Positions 50,331 to 59,665 of a DNA stretch of 64,000 nucleotides are shown here, piece by piece. The stretch is from the NCBI GenBank assembly GCA_002298125.1, contig DBMJ01000016.1, positions 248,001 through 312,000 on the forward strand, given 5' to 3'. Position numbers and translations under genes: made by a program. Each line of letters begins with the position of its first letter. Position 1 is the stretch's first letter. Origin of the DNA: Clostridium sp. UBA701. GTDB lineage: Bacteria > Bacillota > Clostridia > Clostridiales > Clostridiaceae. The notes below the pieces were generated by a model. The model saw nothing but the letters and a program-made list of their open reading frames with translations. It was not told the origin of the DNA and made no database searches.

Positions 50331-51026
50331 CTAACTAGAAAATTTATAGCCCACGCCATATAGGGTGATTATATATTCAGGCTCTTTGGGGTTATTTTCT
50401 ATCTTTTGGCGAAGGTTTTTGATATAAGTGTCAACAGTCCTGTCAAAGCCATCGTAATCCATGCCAAAGGCTTTTTCTACTAGCTGCTCACGTGAAAACA
50501 CCTGTCCTGGGTTAGTAAGTAGTGTTGTTAAAACCTTAAACTCATTGGCAGTTAAGCTCACGGGAATATTACGCTTTTTTACAAGCATCTTTTTAATATC
50601 TATCTCTAAATCTCCATCATTAAATATTAAATGATCTGCCAGAGGCTTATCATCCCTATAGGCTCTTCTAAGCAAAGTCCTGACTCTTATAACCAACTCT
50701 CTTACACTAAAGGGCTTTGTTAAATAATCATCAGCTCCAAGGGATAGACCTTCAATTTTATCATCCTCTTCAGCCTTTGCGGTAAGCATAATTACTGGCA
50801 CATCAGAAACTGCTCTTATTTTGCTGCATACTTCCATTCCAGATATTTTGGGCAGCATTAAATCCAAGATAACTAGATGCACAGCTTCACTTTTAAAAAT
50901 CTCTAAGGCACTTTCTCCATCCTGAGCAGTTATAACCTCAAAGCCCTCTTTTTGTAAATAGGCTTTTACCACATCTAAGATTTTTTTCTCATCATCTATA
51001 ACCAAGATTTTTTTCGTACCACTCAT
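50331..51026 (-). CDS. OmpR/PhoB family response regulator
   Basis: A 231-residue regulator. The receiver (about 1-120) has the acidic pocket DDE, the phospho-Asp in LVILDLMLP, Thr in MLTAKAEE and Lys in YLTKPFS. The winged-helix effector (about 135-230) has LTANEFKVLTTLLTNPGQVFSREQL and DRTVDTYIKNLRQKIE. It is cotranscribed with the HAMP kinase. The start at ATG 51026 has GGTGGTG upstream; the in-frame ATG at 51044 is an alternative. Confidence 0.93.
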   Translation of the reverse strand: MSGTKKILVIDDEKKILDVVKAYLQKEGFEVITAQDGESALEIFKSEAVHLVILDLMLPKISGMEVCSKIRAVSDVPVIMLTAKAEEDDKIEGLSLGADDYLTKPFSVRELVIRVRTLLRRAYRDDKPLADHLIFNDGDLEIDIKKMLVKKRNIPVSLTANEFKVLTTLLTNPGQVFSREQLVEKAFGMDYDGFDRTVDTYIKNLRQKIENNPKEPEYIITLYGVGYKFSS

Positions 51027-51120
51027 TTTTTCACCACCAAGCATAATCTGATAAGCTTATTATACTTCTTTATTTTAGGTTTAACTATTTGTAAAATAGA
51101 TTAATTCATTGTAATAGTTA

Positions 51121-51152
51121 AAAAACTAGAGAAGTCAATCTCTAGTTTTTTT
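51121..51152. terminator. Terminator after the SHOCT gene
   Basis: A stem AAAAACTAGAGA with TCTCTAGTTTTT, loop of 6 nt. It overlaps the stop codon of the minus-strand SHOCT gene and separates it from the two-component operon. Confidence 0.82.
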
Positions 51153-51417
51153 GTGTAAGTATAGCCTTTTTCTTTAAATATTCTTCTTCGTCAATTTCAC
51201 CCTTAGCAAACCTCTCATCAAGTATTTTTAAAACATCTGATGAATTGTTTGATGGATTGTTTGAAGGATTGTTTTTATATTTTTTATACAGCTTTATGCC
51301 TACAATGATAAGTACAATTAGTACTACAAGTCTAAAGCCCATCATTAAAAGCATTAAACCTCCGCCGCCGAAAGCTTGTGCTCCAAAATGACCTGGCCCC
51401 ATTCCTCTATAGAACAT
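51142..51417 (-). CDS. Small SHOCT-domain membrane protein
   Basis: A 91-residue protein with a Gly-rich N-terminus (MFYRGMGPGHFGAQAFGGGG), one membrane helix (about 21-44), an Asn/Ser-Pro linker (NNPSNNPSNNSS) and a C-terminal SHOCT motif (ILDERFAKGEIDEEEYLKKKAIL). SHOCT motifs are short oligomerisation or anchoring elements. RBS AAGGAGGG lies about 3 nt before the ATG. It lies upstream of the OmpR-HAMP pair, as in many Firmicutes, but is separated from it by a terminator. Confidence 0.88.
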   Translation of the reverse strand: MFYRGMGPGHFGAQAFGGGGLMLLMMGFRLVVLIVLIIVGIKLYKKYKNNPSNNPSNNSSDVLKILDERFAKGEIDEEEYLKKKAILTQKN

Positions 51418-51639
51418 TTATTGTCCCTCCTTAATAAAGTATTAGCTTCAATATTATATGAAGCCCTCTATGCATTTATTATAGAAATAAATTGTGGAGA
51501 AATTATGGAGATAAAAAAATATTAATTGTTAACTTTCTCTTAAATAATTAAAGATGGATGATTTTATTATTTAGTATTATATAATTGATATGAGGGAAAT
51601 TATTATTATAAACAGCTTATTATACAGGAGGAATAAAGA

Positions 51640-52200
51640 ATGAATGAAACATTAAATAATATAAGAAACAGGAGGAGCACAAGAGGATTTTTGCCAAAGC
51701 AGCTAAAGGATGAAGAGCTACAGGCAATAATAGATGCGGGTATATATGCTCCCAGTGCTACAAATAAGCAGCCTTGGCATTTTACAGTGGTGCAAAACAA
51801 AGAAATAATAGATAGATTAAACCATGATTTTAAAGAGCTGGCAAAGAAATCTGACAATGATTATGTAAAAAAGGTAGGAGCAAATGAAAAATTTCATGTA
51901 TTCTACAACTCACCAACAGTGATATTAATATCAGGGGATGCAAGTAATAACTATGCTGCAGTAGATTGTGCAGCAGCAACAGAAAACATGCTAATAGCAG
52001 CAGAAGCCATGGGAATAGGCTCCTGCTGGATAGGTTTTATCGCTTATCTTCTAAACAGTGAGGAAGGTAAGGCATATATAAGCGAATTAGGTATACCAGA
52101 GGGATATAGACAGATTCATGCTATAGCTTTGGGCTATAAGAAGTTTAATTTGACTAAGGCTCCAGAGAGAAAAGAGGGTACGGTAAATTACGTAAGGTAA
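51640..52200 (+). CDS. Nitroreductase family FMN oxidoreductase
   Basis: A 186-residue flavoprotein. It has the family start NIRNRRSTRGFLPKQLKDEELQAIIDAG, the FMN-contact stretch YAPSATNKQPWHFTV, and AATENMLIAAEAMGIGSCWIGF. Such enzymes reduce nitro compounds, quinones or related acceptors with NAD(P)H. The active-site class is not resolvable. RBS AGGAGG. The hflX-like terminator copy follows at 52228. Confidence 0.9.
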   Translation: MNETLNNIRNRRSTRGFLPKQLKDEELQAIIDAGIYAPSATNKQPWHFTVVQNKEIIDRLNHDFKELAKKSDNDYVKKVGANEKFHVFYNSPTVILISGDASNNYAAVDCAAATENMLIAAEAMGIGSCWIGFIAYLLNSEEGKAYISELGIPEGYRQIHAIALGYKKFNLTKAPERKEGTVNYVR

Positions 52201-52227
52201 TTTAATAAAAACTAATATTGTATAGAT

Positions 52228-52298
52228 AAAGGCCAGGGATATTAAACCCCTGGCCTTTAAAATATTTAGAGAAGCTTTTACTTCAAAGTCCCTACATC
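52228..52298 (+). repeat. Left copy of a 71-bp direct repeat: hflX 3' end plus terminator
   Basis: This segment matches 63145-63215 at most positions, including a perfect 27-bp run at 52272-52298. The first half is a hairpin terminator (GGCCAGGG/CCCTGGCC). The second half, read on the minus strand, still encodes CRDFEVKA, the end of HflX. It has no gene attached, so it is a duplicated gene end. It looks like an attachment-site copy on the left side of the DUF192-Tad block. Confidence 0.85.
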
Positions 52299-52385
52299 GT
52301 TGCAAAAATAAAATATATAATTATGAATTTATTTAAAAATAACACATACAATTTAGAGGAGTTTAAAAAGGAGGGGAGTGGCTTG

Positions 52386-52733
52386 TTGAAATTAATAAAT
52401 AATGCTAATAACACAATGATCTCAGAAACTGTTATAACTGCTAATACTTTTTTCAAAAGATTAAAGGGACTAATGTTCACAAAGGAGCTACCAGATGAAA
52501 ATGCATTACATATTATGCCCTGCAATGAAATACATACATTTCATATGAAATATAGCATTGATGTTTTATATCTAGATAGGAATAATGTGATACTTGCCAT
52601 AGATGAAGATATTAAACCATGGAAAATAGGCAAACGTGTTAAAAAGGCGGTATCAGTGGTGGAGCTTCCAAGTGGAAGAGCAAAAAAAACAGGTGTAGAA
52701 GTAGGACAAACAGTTGAATTTATCCAGGATTAA
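52386..52733 (+). CDS. DUF192 family protein
   Basis: A 115-residue protein of the DUF192 family. The core motifs are RLKGLMFTKELPDENALHIMPCNEIHTFHMKYSIDVLYLDRNN and VVELPSGRAKKTGVEVGQTVEF. The fold is a small beta-barrel of unknown role, often beside type IV or Tad pilus genes. The start is one of two adjacent TTG codons (52383 or 52386) behind AAGGAGGGG; the longer ATG-started frame (52323) lacks an RBS. It is the first gene inside the repeat-bounded block. Confidence 0.85.
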   Translation: MKLINNANNTMISETVITANTFFKRLKGLMFTKELPDENALHIMPCNEIHTFHMKYSIDVLYLDRNNVILAIDEDIKPWKIGKRVKKAVSVVELPSGRAKKTGVEVGQTVEFIQD

Positions 52734-52906
52734 GTATTGAAAATAATATCTCCAATTATTTTTGCTAATAAAAAATAAAAAGAAGTGTACAAGCTTTTAA
52801 ATAATTCAGTCATAAATGTATTTATTAACAAATATATATTACATGTAATCAAAATCAAGTGGCTTATAAATTACATAAGCAACTGAAAAAAATAGGGGGA
52901 GAAAAA

Positions 52907-53089
52907 ATGGAATTAATGAAGAGACTTATCCATGACGAGAAAGGGCAAGGCTTAGTTGAGTATGCATTAATAGTTGGACTTATAGCTCTAGTAGCTGTAG
53001 CAGTGATAGCTGCATCTGGAACAAGTATTAAAGGCATCTGGACAAAAATTTCTGGAGAATTACAAAAAGTAGACGTAGAACCAAAGTAA
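52907..53089 (+). CDS. flp: Flp/Fap type IVb pilin
   Basis: A 60-residue prepilin. A short basic leader, MELMKRLIHDEKG, ends at the prepilin peptidase site before QGLVEYALIVGLIALVAVAV, the hydrophobic assembly helix with the Flp-type Glu-Tyr pair. The mature pilin is about 47 residues. RBS GGGGGAG; the ATG at 52907 is preferred over the upstream frame. An attenuator-like hairpin directly follows, which would let the pilin be made in excess over the machinery genes. Confidence 0.95.
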   Translation: MELMKRLIHDEKGQGLVEYALIVGLIALVAVAVIAASGTSIKGIWTKISGELQKVDVEPK

Positions 53090-53122
53090 TAATGCATCTT
53101 ATACAATAAAACCAAAAACATT

Positions 53123-53154
53123 AAATGCTCTCTCATGCTTGAGGGAGCATTTTT
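53123..53154 (+). terminator. Hairpin between flp and the Tad machinery genes
   Basis: A stem AAATGCTCTC(TC) with GAGGGAGCATTT and T5. It is placed to end most flp transcripts while allowing read-through into tadV. Confidence 0.75.
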
Positions 53155-53198
53155 CCCAAGAGAAAATATATTAGTTATTAGGAGTTGAAGATAAGTTG

Positions 53199-53777
53199 AT
53201 GAACTTAAGTAATTATATATTGATTATTTTACTGTTAATAGCAGCTTTTTTTGATACGAAGGAGAAGAGGATACCAAATTTACTAACCTTTCCAGTTATG
53301 CTTGTTGGTTTAATATTAAATATTTTTATGAATAGTTTAAATGGAATTATGTTTAGCTTTGCTGGATTTTTCATAGGTGCTGCTGTTTTTTTTATTCCAT
53401 TTGCATTGGGCTTAATGGGGGCAGGTGATGTAAAGCTTATGGCTGCTATTGGGGCTTTAATGGGGTGGAGATTTGCTATTTTATCTTCGCTATTTTCTGC
53501 AATTGCAGGAATTATTGTGGTATTAGGATACTTAATTTATAAGAAAAGATTATTTAGCTATTTTAGAAAATATTTTGTAGCGGTAGTGAGAGCTGTTTTA
53601 AACAAGATTTACTTTAGTGATAGAAATATAATTGGCAATAAATTAAAGAAATTTGCTTACTCTAGTGAAATTGAGAATAAAGAAAATGAAAAAATGTATG
53701 TACCATATGGCTTGGCCATAGCCCTTGGCACATTATTTGTACTGGGTGGAAATATAAAGGGATATCTACCCTTTTAA
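53199..53777 (+). CDS. tadV: TadV/CpaA prepilin peptidase
   Basis: A 192-residue aspartic membrane protease that cleaves the Flp leader. Six helices are predicted. The catalytic aspartates are in AAFFDTKEKRIPN (about residue 19) and GAGDVKLMAAIGA (about 84), the GxGD motif of type IV prepilin peptidases. There is no N-terminal methylase domain, as usual in CpaA/TadV. A TTG directly precedes the ATG and could be the start (53196). RBS AGGAGTTG. Confidence 0.93.
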   Translation: MNLSNYILIILLLIAAFFDTKEKRIPNLLTFPVMLVGLILNIFMNSLNGIMFSFAGFFIGAAVFFIPFALGLMGAGDVKLMAAIGALMGWRFAILSSLFSAIAGIIVVLGYLIYKKRLFSYFRKYFVAVVRAVLNKIYFSDRNIIGNKLKKFAYSSEIENKENEKMYVPYGLAIALGTLFVLGGNIKGYLPF

Positions 53778-53821
53778 CATAGTAAAGCAGCAATAAATTA
53801 AAAGTGAAGAGGGGGATTGGT

Positions 53822-54214
53822 ATGGGGAAAATATTAGAATTGAGAAGAAGTACAGATGGTCAATCTTTAGTTGAGTTCGCCCTAGTATTACCTATTTTAA
53901 TGCTATTAATACTTGGCATGATTGAGTTTGGGTGGATATTAAATGGGAAGATCACACTTACCAGTGCAGCAAGAGAAGGGGCAAGAGTTGCCGTTGTCTA
54001 CGAGAGTGCAGAACAGGCTAAGACTGCAGTTCAAAATGCTGTAAGTAAGTCTTCAGAAAGTTCAAGCTTGACAGCAGTGACTACAGTTACCACATTCGAT
54101 GAAACAACCCGAAGTGCAATAGTAAATGTAAATGCTAAAATAAAGCCAATAATAGGATTGTTTTTTAGTGGACCCGTTGATCTAAAAGCAAAAGCAGAAA
54201 TGAGAATTGAATAA
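53822..54214 (+). CDS. tadE: TadE-like pseudopilin
   Basis: A 130-residue protein with a prepilin-like N-terminus: STDGQSLVEFALVLPILMLLILGMIEFGW, the TadE signature with Glu5 after the cleavage Gly. The rest is a small extracytoplasmic domain. TadE-like pseudopilins are minor components needed for Flp fibre assembly. The ATG at 53822 follows AGAGGGGG. Confidence 0.92.
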   Translation: MGKILELRRSTDGQSLVEFALVLPILMLLILGMIEFGWILNGKITLTSAAREGARVAVVYESAEQAKTAVQNAVSKSSESSSLTAVTTVTTFDETTRSAIVNVNAKIKPIIGLFFSGPVDLKAKAEMRIE

Positions 54215-54231
54215 GAAAGAGGTGAAAGGTA

Positions 54232-55338
54232 ATGAAGGTAAAAAAGTTTTTAAAAGACAAAAAAGGCGCCGTATCTATATTTGTAGCTATAATATTAGGT
54301 TTATTTGCTTTAGGTTTCATAGCATTAGTAGTAGATGTAGGAACCCTATATGTTCAAAGAAAAGCAATGATTACTTCTGCAGATGCTGCAGCTTTAGCAG
54401 GGGCACAGGTTTTAAGAGATAGCCAAGGAGTAAAAGTGGATGGAGCTGATGGAGCTATAGCTGCAGCGAAGAACTACGCAATAGCAAATGGCGCAGAGGA
54501 AAGCCAAGTTAAGGTTTTTGTTGTCAAAAAGTCAGTCACTCTACCAAATGGAAAAACAGATAACAGACAGGTTATTGAAGTTACTGTTGGAAAGAAGCAG
54601 CCACTGATATTTGCTAGGTTTTTAGGAGATGAGATTACCAATGTTAAGGCTAATGCTGTGGCCACTTGGGGTTATGTTAAAGAATCCTATATAGGTAATT
54701 TTATTCCTATATTTACCTTTGATACTGATTATAAATTAAATAAAAAAATTTATTTGCATGATGACATCCCAGGTACCAATAGCTATGGGTTTATTGATAT
54801 TGGCAGCGGTATGTCAGATATAAAAAAGGCCATTGCAGGAAATTACGTTGGAGGCTCCTACATTTATAACAATTTGTTAGATGGAAAACCTGGAGATGGA
54901 GAAGCAGTATATAAGTCAGTGGAGGAGCGAATGAAAATAGCTCAGAAAAAAGCTACTGCAGAAGAGAGGAGAAAAACTATGATTGGCCTTATACCAATTA
55001 TTGATAAGGACGAATTTTTAAAGATACCAGGAAATGATAAAAAAAATTCAAATGGGTGGAAGTTGCCGATAAAATATTTTGCATATTTTGAAATAACTGA
55101 TGTAATAAAGCAAAATGGCAGTGTAGGTTCAGGGGAAGCTTTAGATCCTGTCAATGAATATAAAAAGGTAGTATCTCCATTTCATTACAGTGAAGTTGAT
55201 AAAAAGCATCCAGTACTAATCGTAGGTAAGTTCACAGGAGAAGTAGTTGAGGCAAGAACTATTGCTGATGTTAGTGACCAGATTAACCCCAATCCAAGTG
55301 GAGATATACCTGCAGCCTATAGTAAATTAATAAAATAA
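54232..55338 (+). CDS. tadG: TadG-like pilus assembly protein
   Basis: A 368-residue protein with one N-terminal membrane helix (about 13-36) in the Tad-type context KKGAVSIFVAIILGLFALGF, then VDVGTLYVQRKAMITSADAAALAGAQ, the TadG/Flp-related signature. A large extracytoplasmic domain follows. It lacks the C-terminal VWA domain of some TadG proteins; a separate VWA protein is encoded at 60590. RBS AAAGAGGTGAAAGG. Confidence 0.85.
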   Translation: MKVKKFLKDKKGAVSIFVAIILGLFALGFIALVVDVGTLYVQRKAMITSADAAALAGAQVLRDSQGVKVDGADGAIAAAKNYAIANGAEESQVKVFVVKKSVTLPNGKTDNRQVIEVTVGKKQPLIFARFLGDEITNVKANAVATWGYVKESYIGNFIPIFTFDTDYKLNKKIYLHDDIPGTNSYGFIDIGSGMSDIKKAIAGNYVGGSYIYNNLLDGKPGDGEAVYKSVEERMKIAQKKATAEERRKTMIGLIPIIDKDEFLKIPGNDKKNSNGWKLPIKYFAYFEITDVIKQNGSVGSGEALDPVNEYKKVVSPFHYSEVDKKHPVLIVGKFTGEVVEARTIADVSDQINPNPSGDIPAAYSKLIK

Positions 55339-55377
55339 TGAACTTTAGCCTGCTAAACTGAAAGGAGTTGTATTGTA

Positions 55378-56094
55378 TTGAAAATTCAAAAGAAAGTTTT
55401 AATATTTGCTGTGCTGATGGGATTACTAACAGTTGTTGGATTAAGTTATTATATCAATAATAATTCTAATGCGCAGAAAGTAGAAATTCCTTATTCTAAG
55501 ATAGTTGTTGCTGCTAATGCAATACCAGCAAATGTTAAAATAACTTCCAATATGGTTACTATGAAATCTGTACCTACTGAATCAGTCCACCCTGAAGCTA
55601 TTACCTCATTGGATAAAATAATAGGTAAAATAACTAAGTCGGAGATTGTGAGTGGTGAGCAAGTACTTTCAAGCAGAATAGTTGTTGATGTAGAAAATGC
55701 CGCTCTAGCTTATAGAGTACCGCAAAACATGAGGGCTATATCCATACCAAACACTGAAGTTACTGGTGTGGCAGGAAATATAAATGCTGGAGATAAGATA
55801 GATATTTTAGTCACATATGATAAAAAGGATATTAATCCGGTTACTACAACCTATACACAATTACAAAATATTGAAGTAGCAGCTGTTGGAAGTGATATAG
55901 TATCCACAGATGATAAGGAAAAGGTTATGCCAACCTCTATTACAGTATTTGTTAAACCTGCCCAGGCAGAAGTACTTGCATATGCTGTATCAAATGGGTC
56001 TATATTCTTAACCTTGCGTAATCCAATTGACTCAGGAAAGGTTGATTTAAAATATTATAACTCAACCAATTTCTCCACATATAATGAGAGGTAG
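55378..56094 (+). CDS. cpaB: CpaB/RcpC pilus assembly protein with SAF domain
   Basis: A 238-residue protein with an N-terminal membrane anchor (about 5-25) and a SAF domain (about 38-105: YSKIVVAANAIPANVKITSNMVTMKSVP). An RcpC-like domain (about 110-220) has MRAISIPNTEVTGVAGNINAGDKIDILVTY. In Gram-negative bacteria CpaB/RcpC stabilises the secretin; here it is probably a wall-spanning assembly factor. Start TTG 55378 behind AAAGGAG. Confidence 0.92.
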   Translation: MKIQKKVLIFAVLMGLLTVVGLSYYINNNSNAQKVEIPYSKIVVAANAIPANVKITSNMVTMKSVPTESVHPEAITSLDKIIGKITKSEIVSGEQVLSSRIVVDVENAALAYRVPQNMRAISIPNTEVTGVAGNINAGDKIDILVTYDKKDINPVTTTYTQLQNIEVAAVGSDIVSTDDKEKVMPTSITVFVKPAQAEVLAYAVSNGSIFLTLRNPIDSGKVDLKYYNSTNFSTYNER

Positions 56095-56099
56095 AAACA

Positions 56100-57254
56100 A
56101 TGGAAAATATAAAAGTGTTAATTGTTAAGGTTTTACAAAAAGAGAGAACCAGTATTATAGATACTCTTTCTAATGTTGAATATATCAAAATAGTTGGGGA
56201 AGCAGATTCAATTGAGGAAACCTTTAAAAAGCTTGATGAAAAGCATGCAGATGTAATTTTAATTGGTGCAGAGGTTTCTGGTGATGGCTACAAGGTAGCA
56301 GAAAGGGTAAATATAGAATACCCTGAAGTTGCTGTAATAATAATAGAAGAAAATTTTGCGGAAGATACAATTCATAAGGCTTTATTTGCAGGGGCAAAGG
56401 ATGTATTAGTATACCCATTTACCCCCACTAAGCTTGTGGATACCATTTACAGGTCTCATGAATTACTAAAGAAAAAGTCAGTTATTCATAGGGAAAATGC
56501 TTTAAAAGTGAAAAAGCAATCTAGCTTAGGAAAGGTAATTACTATCTTCAGTACTAAGGGTGGTGTTGGTAAGACATTTATTGCTACCAATTTAGCAATA
56601 GCATTGAAAAAGGAAACAGGAAAAAGGACAGTTTTGGTAGATTTAGATTTAGACTTTGGCAATGCTGCCTTAGCTTTAAACATCATGCCCAAATTTACAT
56701 TATCTGATGTAGTTGATGACATAAAAAATATAGACCAAGACTTAATTGAGAGTTACTTATTACTACATGAATCAGGTATTAACATATTACCTGCCAATGC
56801 AAAACCGCAGATAACTGAATTTATTAATGCAGAACATATTCAAGTAATACTTAGAGCACTGCAAAAAATCTTTGATTATATAATTATAGATATGCCTGCA
56901 AGATTCTACGAGCCAGTTAATCCCGCATTTGTAATTGCTGATAATTTATTTATAGTTACAACACCTGAAGTAACATCAATTAGAAATATTAAATCAGCTT
57001 TAAATACATTAAAGGATCTAAATTATCCAAAGTCAAAAATCAGGATTATACTAAATCGTGCTGATTCAAGGGGGCTAATAAAAGCAAAGGATGTTGAAAC
57101 TACATTAAATCAAGACATTTATGGAAGCATTAACTTTGACTATAAAACTGCAATAACTTCGTTAAATGAAGGGATTCCAGTGGTTGAGAAAAATATAAAA
57201 AATGGAATGGGAAAAGAATTTATGAATCTTGCTAAAAAGATTATTCAAGATTGA
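56100..57254 (+). CDS. tadZ: TadZ/CpaE localisation ATPase
   Basis: A 384-residue MinD/ParA-like protein. The N-terminal receiver-like domain (about 1-120) lacks the phospho-Asp: the position reads VILIGAEVSG. The ATPase has a deviant Walker A KGGVGKT, switch-like DLDLDFGNAALAL and IIDMPAR. TadZ sets the site of Tad assembly at the pole or membrane. It follows cpaB by 5 nt in the operon. Confidence 0.92.
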   Translation: MENIKVLIVKVLQKERTSIIDTLSNVEYIKIVGEADSIEETFKKLDEKHADVILIGAEVSGDGYKVAERVNIEYPEVAVIIIEENFAEDTIHKALFAGAKDVLVYPFTPTKLVDTIYRSHELLKKKSVIHRENALKVKKQSSLGKVITIFSTKGGVGKTFIATNLAIALKKETGKRTVLVDLDLDFGNAALALNIMPKFTLSDVVDDIKNIDQDLIESYLLLHESGINILPANAKPQITEFINAEHIQVILRALQKIFDYIIIDMPARFYEPVNPAFVIADNLFIVTTPEVTSIRNIKSALNTLKDLNYPKSKIRIILNRADSRGLIKAKDVETTLNQDIYGSINFDYKTAITSLNEGIPVVEKNIKNGMGKEFMNLAKKIIQD

Positions 57255-57283
57255 GAAACTTTTTATTAGGGGGAGGAAAATAG

Positions 57284-58669
57284 ATGGGGTTTGGTTCATT
57301 TGGGCTAAATGGAATTGGAGACATTGAGTTTATAAAAAGTGAGAGTGATAACTTAAACAACTCTGCAAATAAAAGGAAAAAAGACATTGAGGAATTAGCT
57401 ATTGAAGCTCTAAACAGAATTATTGACAATGCAAATATTAATCCTGAAAATGCTGATGATATCCAAAAAAAAAGTATTCTAGGGGATATTTTTGAGATCA
57501 TTAATATATTATTAGCTGAAAATAAATCACACCTTTCTCTTGGAGAAAAACAGAAGGCTGCTTACTACGTAATGGATGAAATATTCGGATATGGGCCTAT
57601 CACCTCATTATTAAATGACCCTACAGTGTCAGAAGTAATGGTAAATGGACCCCATAATGTTTATGTTGAAAAATCAGGTAAAATTGAAAGGGTGGAAAAT
57701 ACTTTTAGAGATGATCTTCATGTAATGCATACTATTGAGAAGATTATTGCTCCATTAGGACGAAGAGTTGATGAAAGCTCTCCAATGGTAGACGCTAGAT
57801 TGCCAGATGGATCCAGGGTAAATATTATTATTCCACCACTCTCCATAAAAGGACCTACAATAACCATAAGAAAATTTGCAGTTGATCCTTATACTCTTGA
57901 GAATTTGATATCCTTTGGCACATTAAATCAGGATATAGCAAGGTTATTAAGGGCTTGTGTAAGAGGAAAAATAAATATAATAGTATCAGGTGGTACAGGC
58001 AGTGGTAAAACTACTTTGCTTAATGTGCTTTCTGGATTTATACCCCATAATGAAAGAATAGTTACAATTGAAGATGCTGCTGAATTGCAGCTTCAGCAGG
58101 AGCATGTAGTTACTTTGGAGAGCAGACCAGCAAATATAGAGGGAAAGGGAAAAGTTGTAATAAGAGATTTGGTTGTCAACTCATTACGTATGAGACCAGA
58201 CAGAATTATTGTAGGTGAAGTTAGAAGTGGTGAAGCGCTGGACATGCTTCAAGCTATGAATACTGGACATGATGGCTCCATAACGACAATTCATGCTAAT
58301 AATACTAGAGATGCACTTTCTCGTATTGAAACAATGGTTATGATGGCTGGAATGGAATTGCCGTCAAGAGCCATTAGGGAACAGATTTCTTCTGCAATAA
58401 ATCTTGTCATACAGGTAGCAAGATTTTCTGATGGAACAAGAAAGGTAGTTAATATCTCTGAGATAACAGGGATGGAAGGTGACACAATAAGTCTTCAGGA
58501 TATATATGTATTCAAGCAGGAAGGGTTTAATGAAAGTGGTGAGGTTGTGGGAAAGCATGTTCCCACAGGGATAGTACCTGTTTTCTTAAAAAAGATAATA
58601 GCAATGGGAGAAAATATACCTGCTAGCGTTTTTCAAGGGACTGCATATAAACAAAATAGGGGGTTCTAA
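57284..58669 (+). CDS. tadA: TadA/CpaF secretion ATPase
   Basis: A 461-residue hexameric ATPase that powers extension and possibly retraction of the Flp pilus. It has an N-terminal domain (about 1-190), Walker A GGTGSGKTT (about 237-245), the Asp box, Walker B RIIVGEVRSGEA and the His box HDGSITTIHANN. Length and motifs are standard for CpaF. RBS GGGGGAGG. Confidence 0.96.
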   Translation: MGFGSFGLNGIGDIEFIKSESDNLNNSANKRKKDIEELAIEALNRIIDNANINPENADDIQKKSILGDIFEIINILLAENKSHLSLGEKQKAAYYVMDEIFGYGPITSLLNDPTVSEVMVNGPHNVYVEKSGKIERVENTFRDDLHVMHTIEKIIAPLGRRVDESSPMVDARLPDGSRVNIIIPPLSIKGPTITIRKFAVDPYTLENLISFGTLNQDIARLLRACVRGKINIIVSGGTGSGKTTLLNVLSGFIPHNERIVTIEDAAELQLQQEHVVTLESRPANIEGKGKVVIRDLVVNSLRMRPDRIIVGEVRSGEALDMLQAMNTGHDGSITTIHANNTRDALSRIETMVMMAGMELPSRAIREQISSAINLVIQVARFSDGTRKVVNISEITGMEGDTISLQDIYVFKQEGFNESGEVVGKHVPTGIVPVFLKKIIAMGENIPASVFQGTAYKQNRGF

Positions 58670-58671
58670 AG

Positions 58672-59640
58672 ATGTTCAGTTTAATATTAATGGGGGCATT
58701 TTTAACAGTTATTCTTCTAATTATAGGTATATATGGTTTGTTTTTTTCTGCTAGAATAGATACACTATTCAGGTTAAAAAAGTATACTGCTAATGAGAAA
58801 GTACATATAGATAATCCAAGGGTAAAAGAGAATGGTGAAAACAAGCATCTACTTAGAATATTTGGTTTTTTGGGGAAAATTATACCCAAAAGCAGCTATT
58901 TAAAAAAGAGAAGAAAAAAACTGATACAGGCAGCAGTATTAATGAAGCCAGAGGAGTTTCTTGGAGTTTCCTTAATAAGTGCAGCTATATTAGCATTTTT
59001 ATTTTATTTAATTTCTAAATCAATTATTATTGCTGTGATTTTTCTACCCATTGGTTTTGTAATACCTGAATTAATTATTGGGAGTAGGAAATCAAAAAGA
59101 ATGAGGAAAATAAATTCTCAGCTGCCAGAAGCTTTAAACATTATATCAAATGGTTTAAGAGCAGGCTTCAGCTTTAATCAGGCGTTAGGAGTTGTAACAA
59201 ACGAAATATCTGGGCCAATTAGCGAAGAGTTTAAAAAGGTTCTTAGAGATAATGCCTTAGGAAAACCTTTAGAAGAAGCATTAAGTAATATGTCAGAGAG
59301 AACTGATGATGAAGACTTGGATATGGTTATAACTGCATTAATAATCCAAAGGCAGGTTGGAGGGAATCTTGCAGAGGTTTTGGATACTATTTCTGAGACT
59401 ATAAGAGAAAGGGTAAGAATTAAGAGTGAAATAAAAACCTTAACGGCACAGGGGAGAATATCTGGAGTTATAGTCAGCTTACTGCCTTTTATATTGGCTA
59501 TAGCACTATCAATAATTAATCCAGGATATTTAACAGTTTTGTTTACAACCTTTATTGGAAAGCTAATGATAGTTGTTGGAATTGTATTACAATTGGCTGG
59601 TATATTTATTTTGACCAGGTTAGTAGACATTAAGGTATAA
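58672..59640 (+). CDS. tadB: TadB inner-membrane platform protein
   Basis: A 322-residue platform protein. Helices are near the N-terminus, at about 100-135 and at the C-terminus. The cytoplasmic GspF-like domain has LPEALNIISNGLRAGFSFNQALGVV and ALIIQRQVGGNLAEVLDTIS. It begins 2 nt after tadA and pairs with TadC. Confidence 0.94.
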   Translation: MFSLILMGAFLTVILLIIGIYGLFFSARIDTLFRLKKYTANEKVHIDNPRVKENGENKHLLRIFGFLGKIIPKSSYLKKRRKKLIQAAVLMKPEEFLGVSLISAAILAFLFYLISKSIIIAVIFLPIGFVIPELIIGSRKSKRMRKINSQLPEALNIISNGLRAGFSFNQALGVVTNEISGPISEEFKKVLRDNALGKPLEEALSNMSERTDDEDLDMVITALIIQRQVGGNLAEVLDTISETIRERVRIKSEIKTLTAQGRISGVIVSLLPFILAIALSIINPGYLTVLFTTFIGKLMIVVGIVLQLAGIFILTRLVDIKV

Positions 59641-59665
59641 AAACCACAGTAATAGAGGTGAAACC

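Noticed and set aside
52087..52305. Minus-strand ORF containing CRDFEVKAS after the nitroreductase
   Set aside because: It is not a gene: the HflX-like piece is the orphan repeat copy, and the rest reads antisense through the terminator and nitroreductase end.
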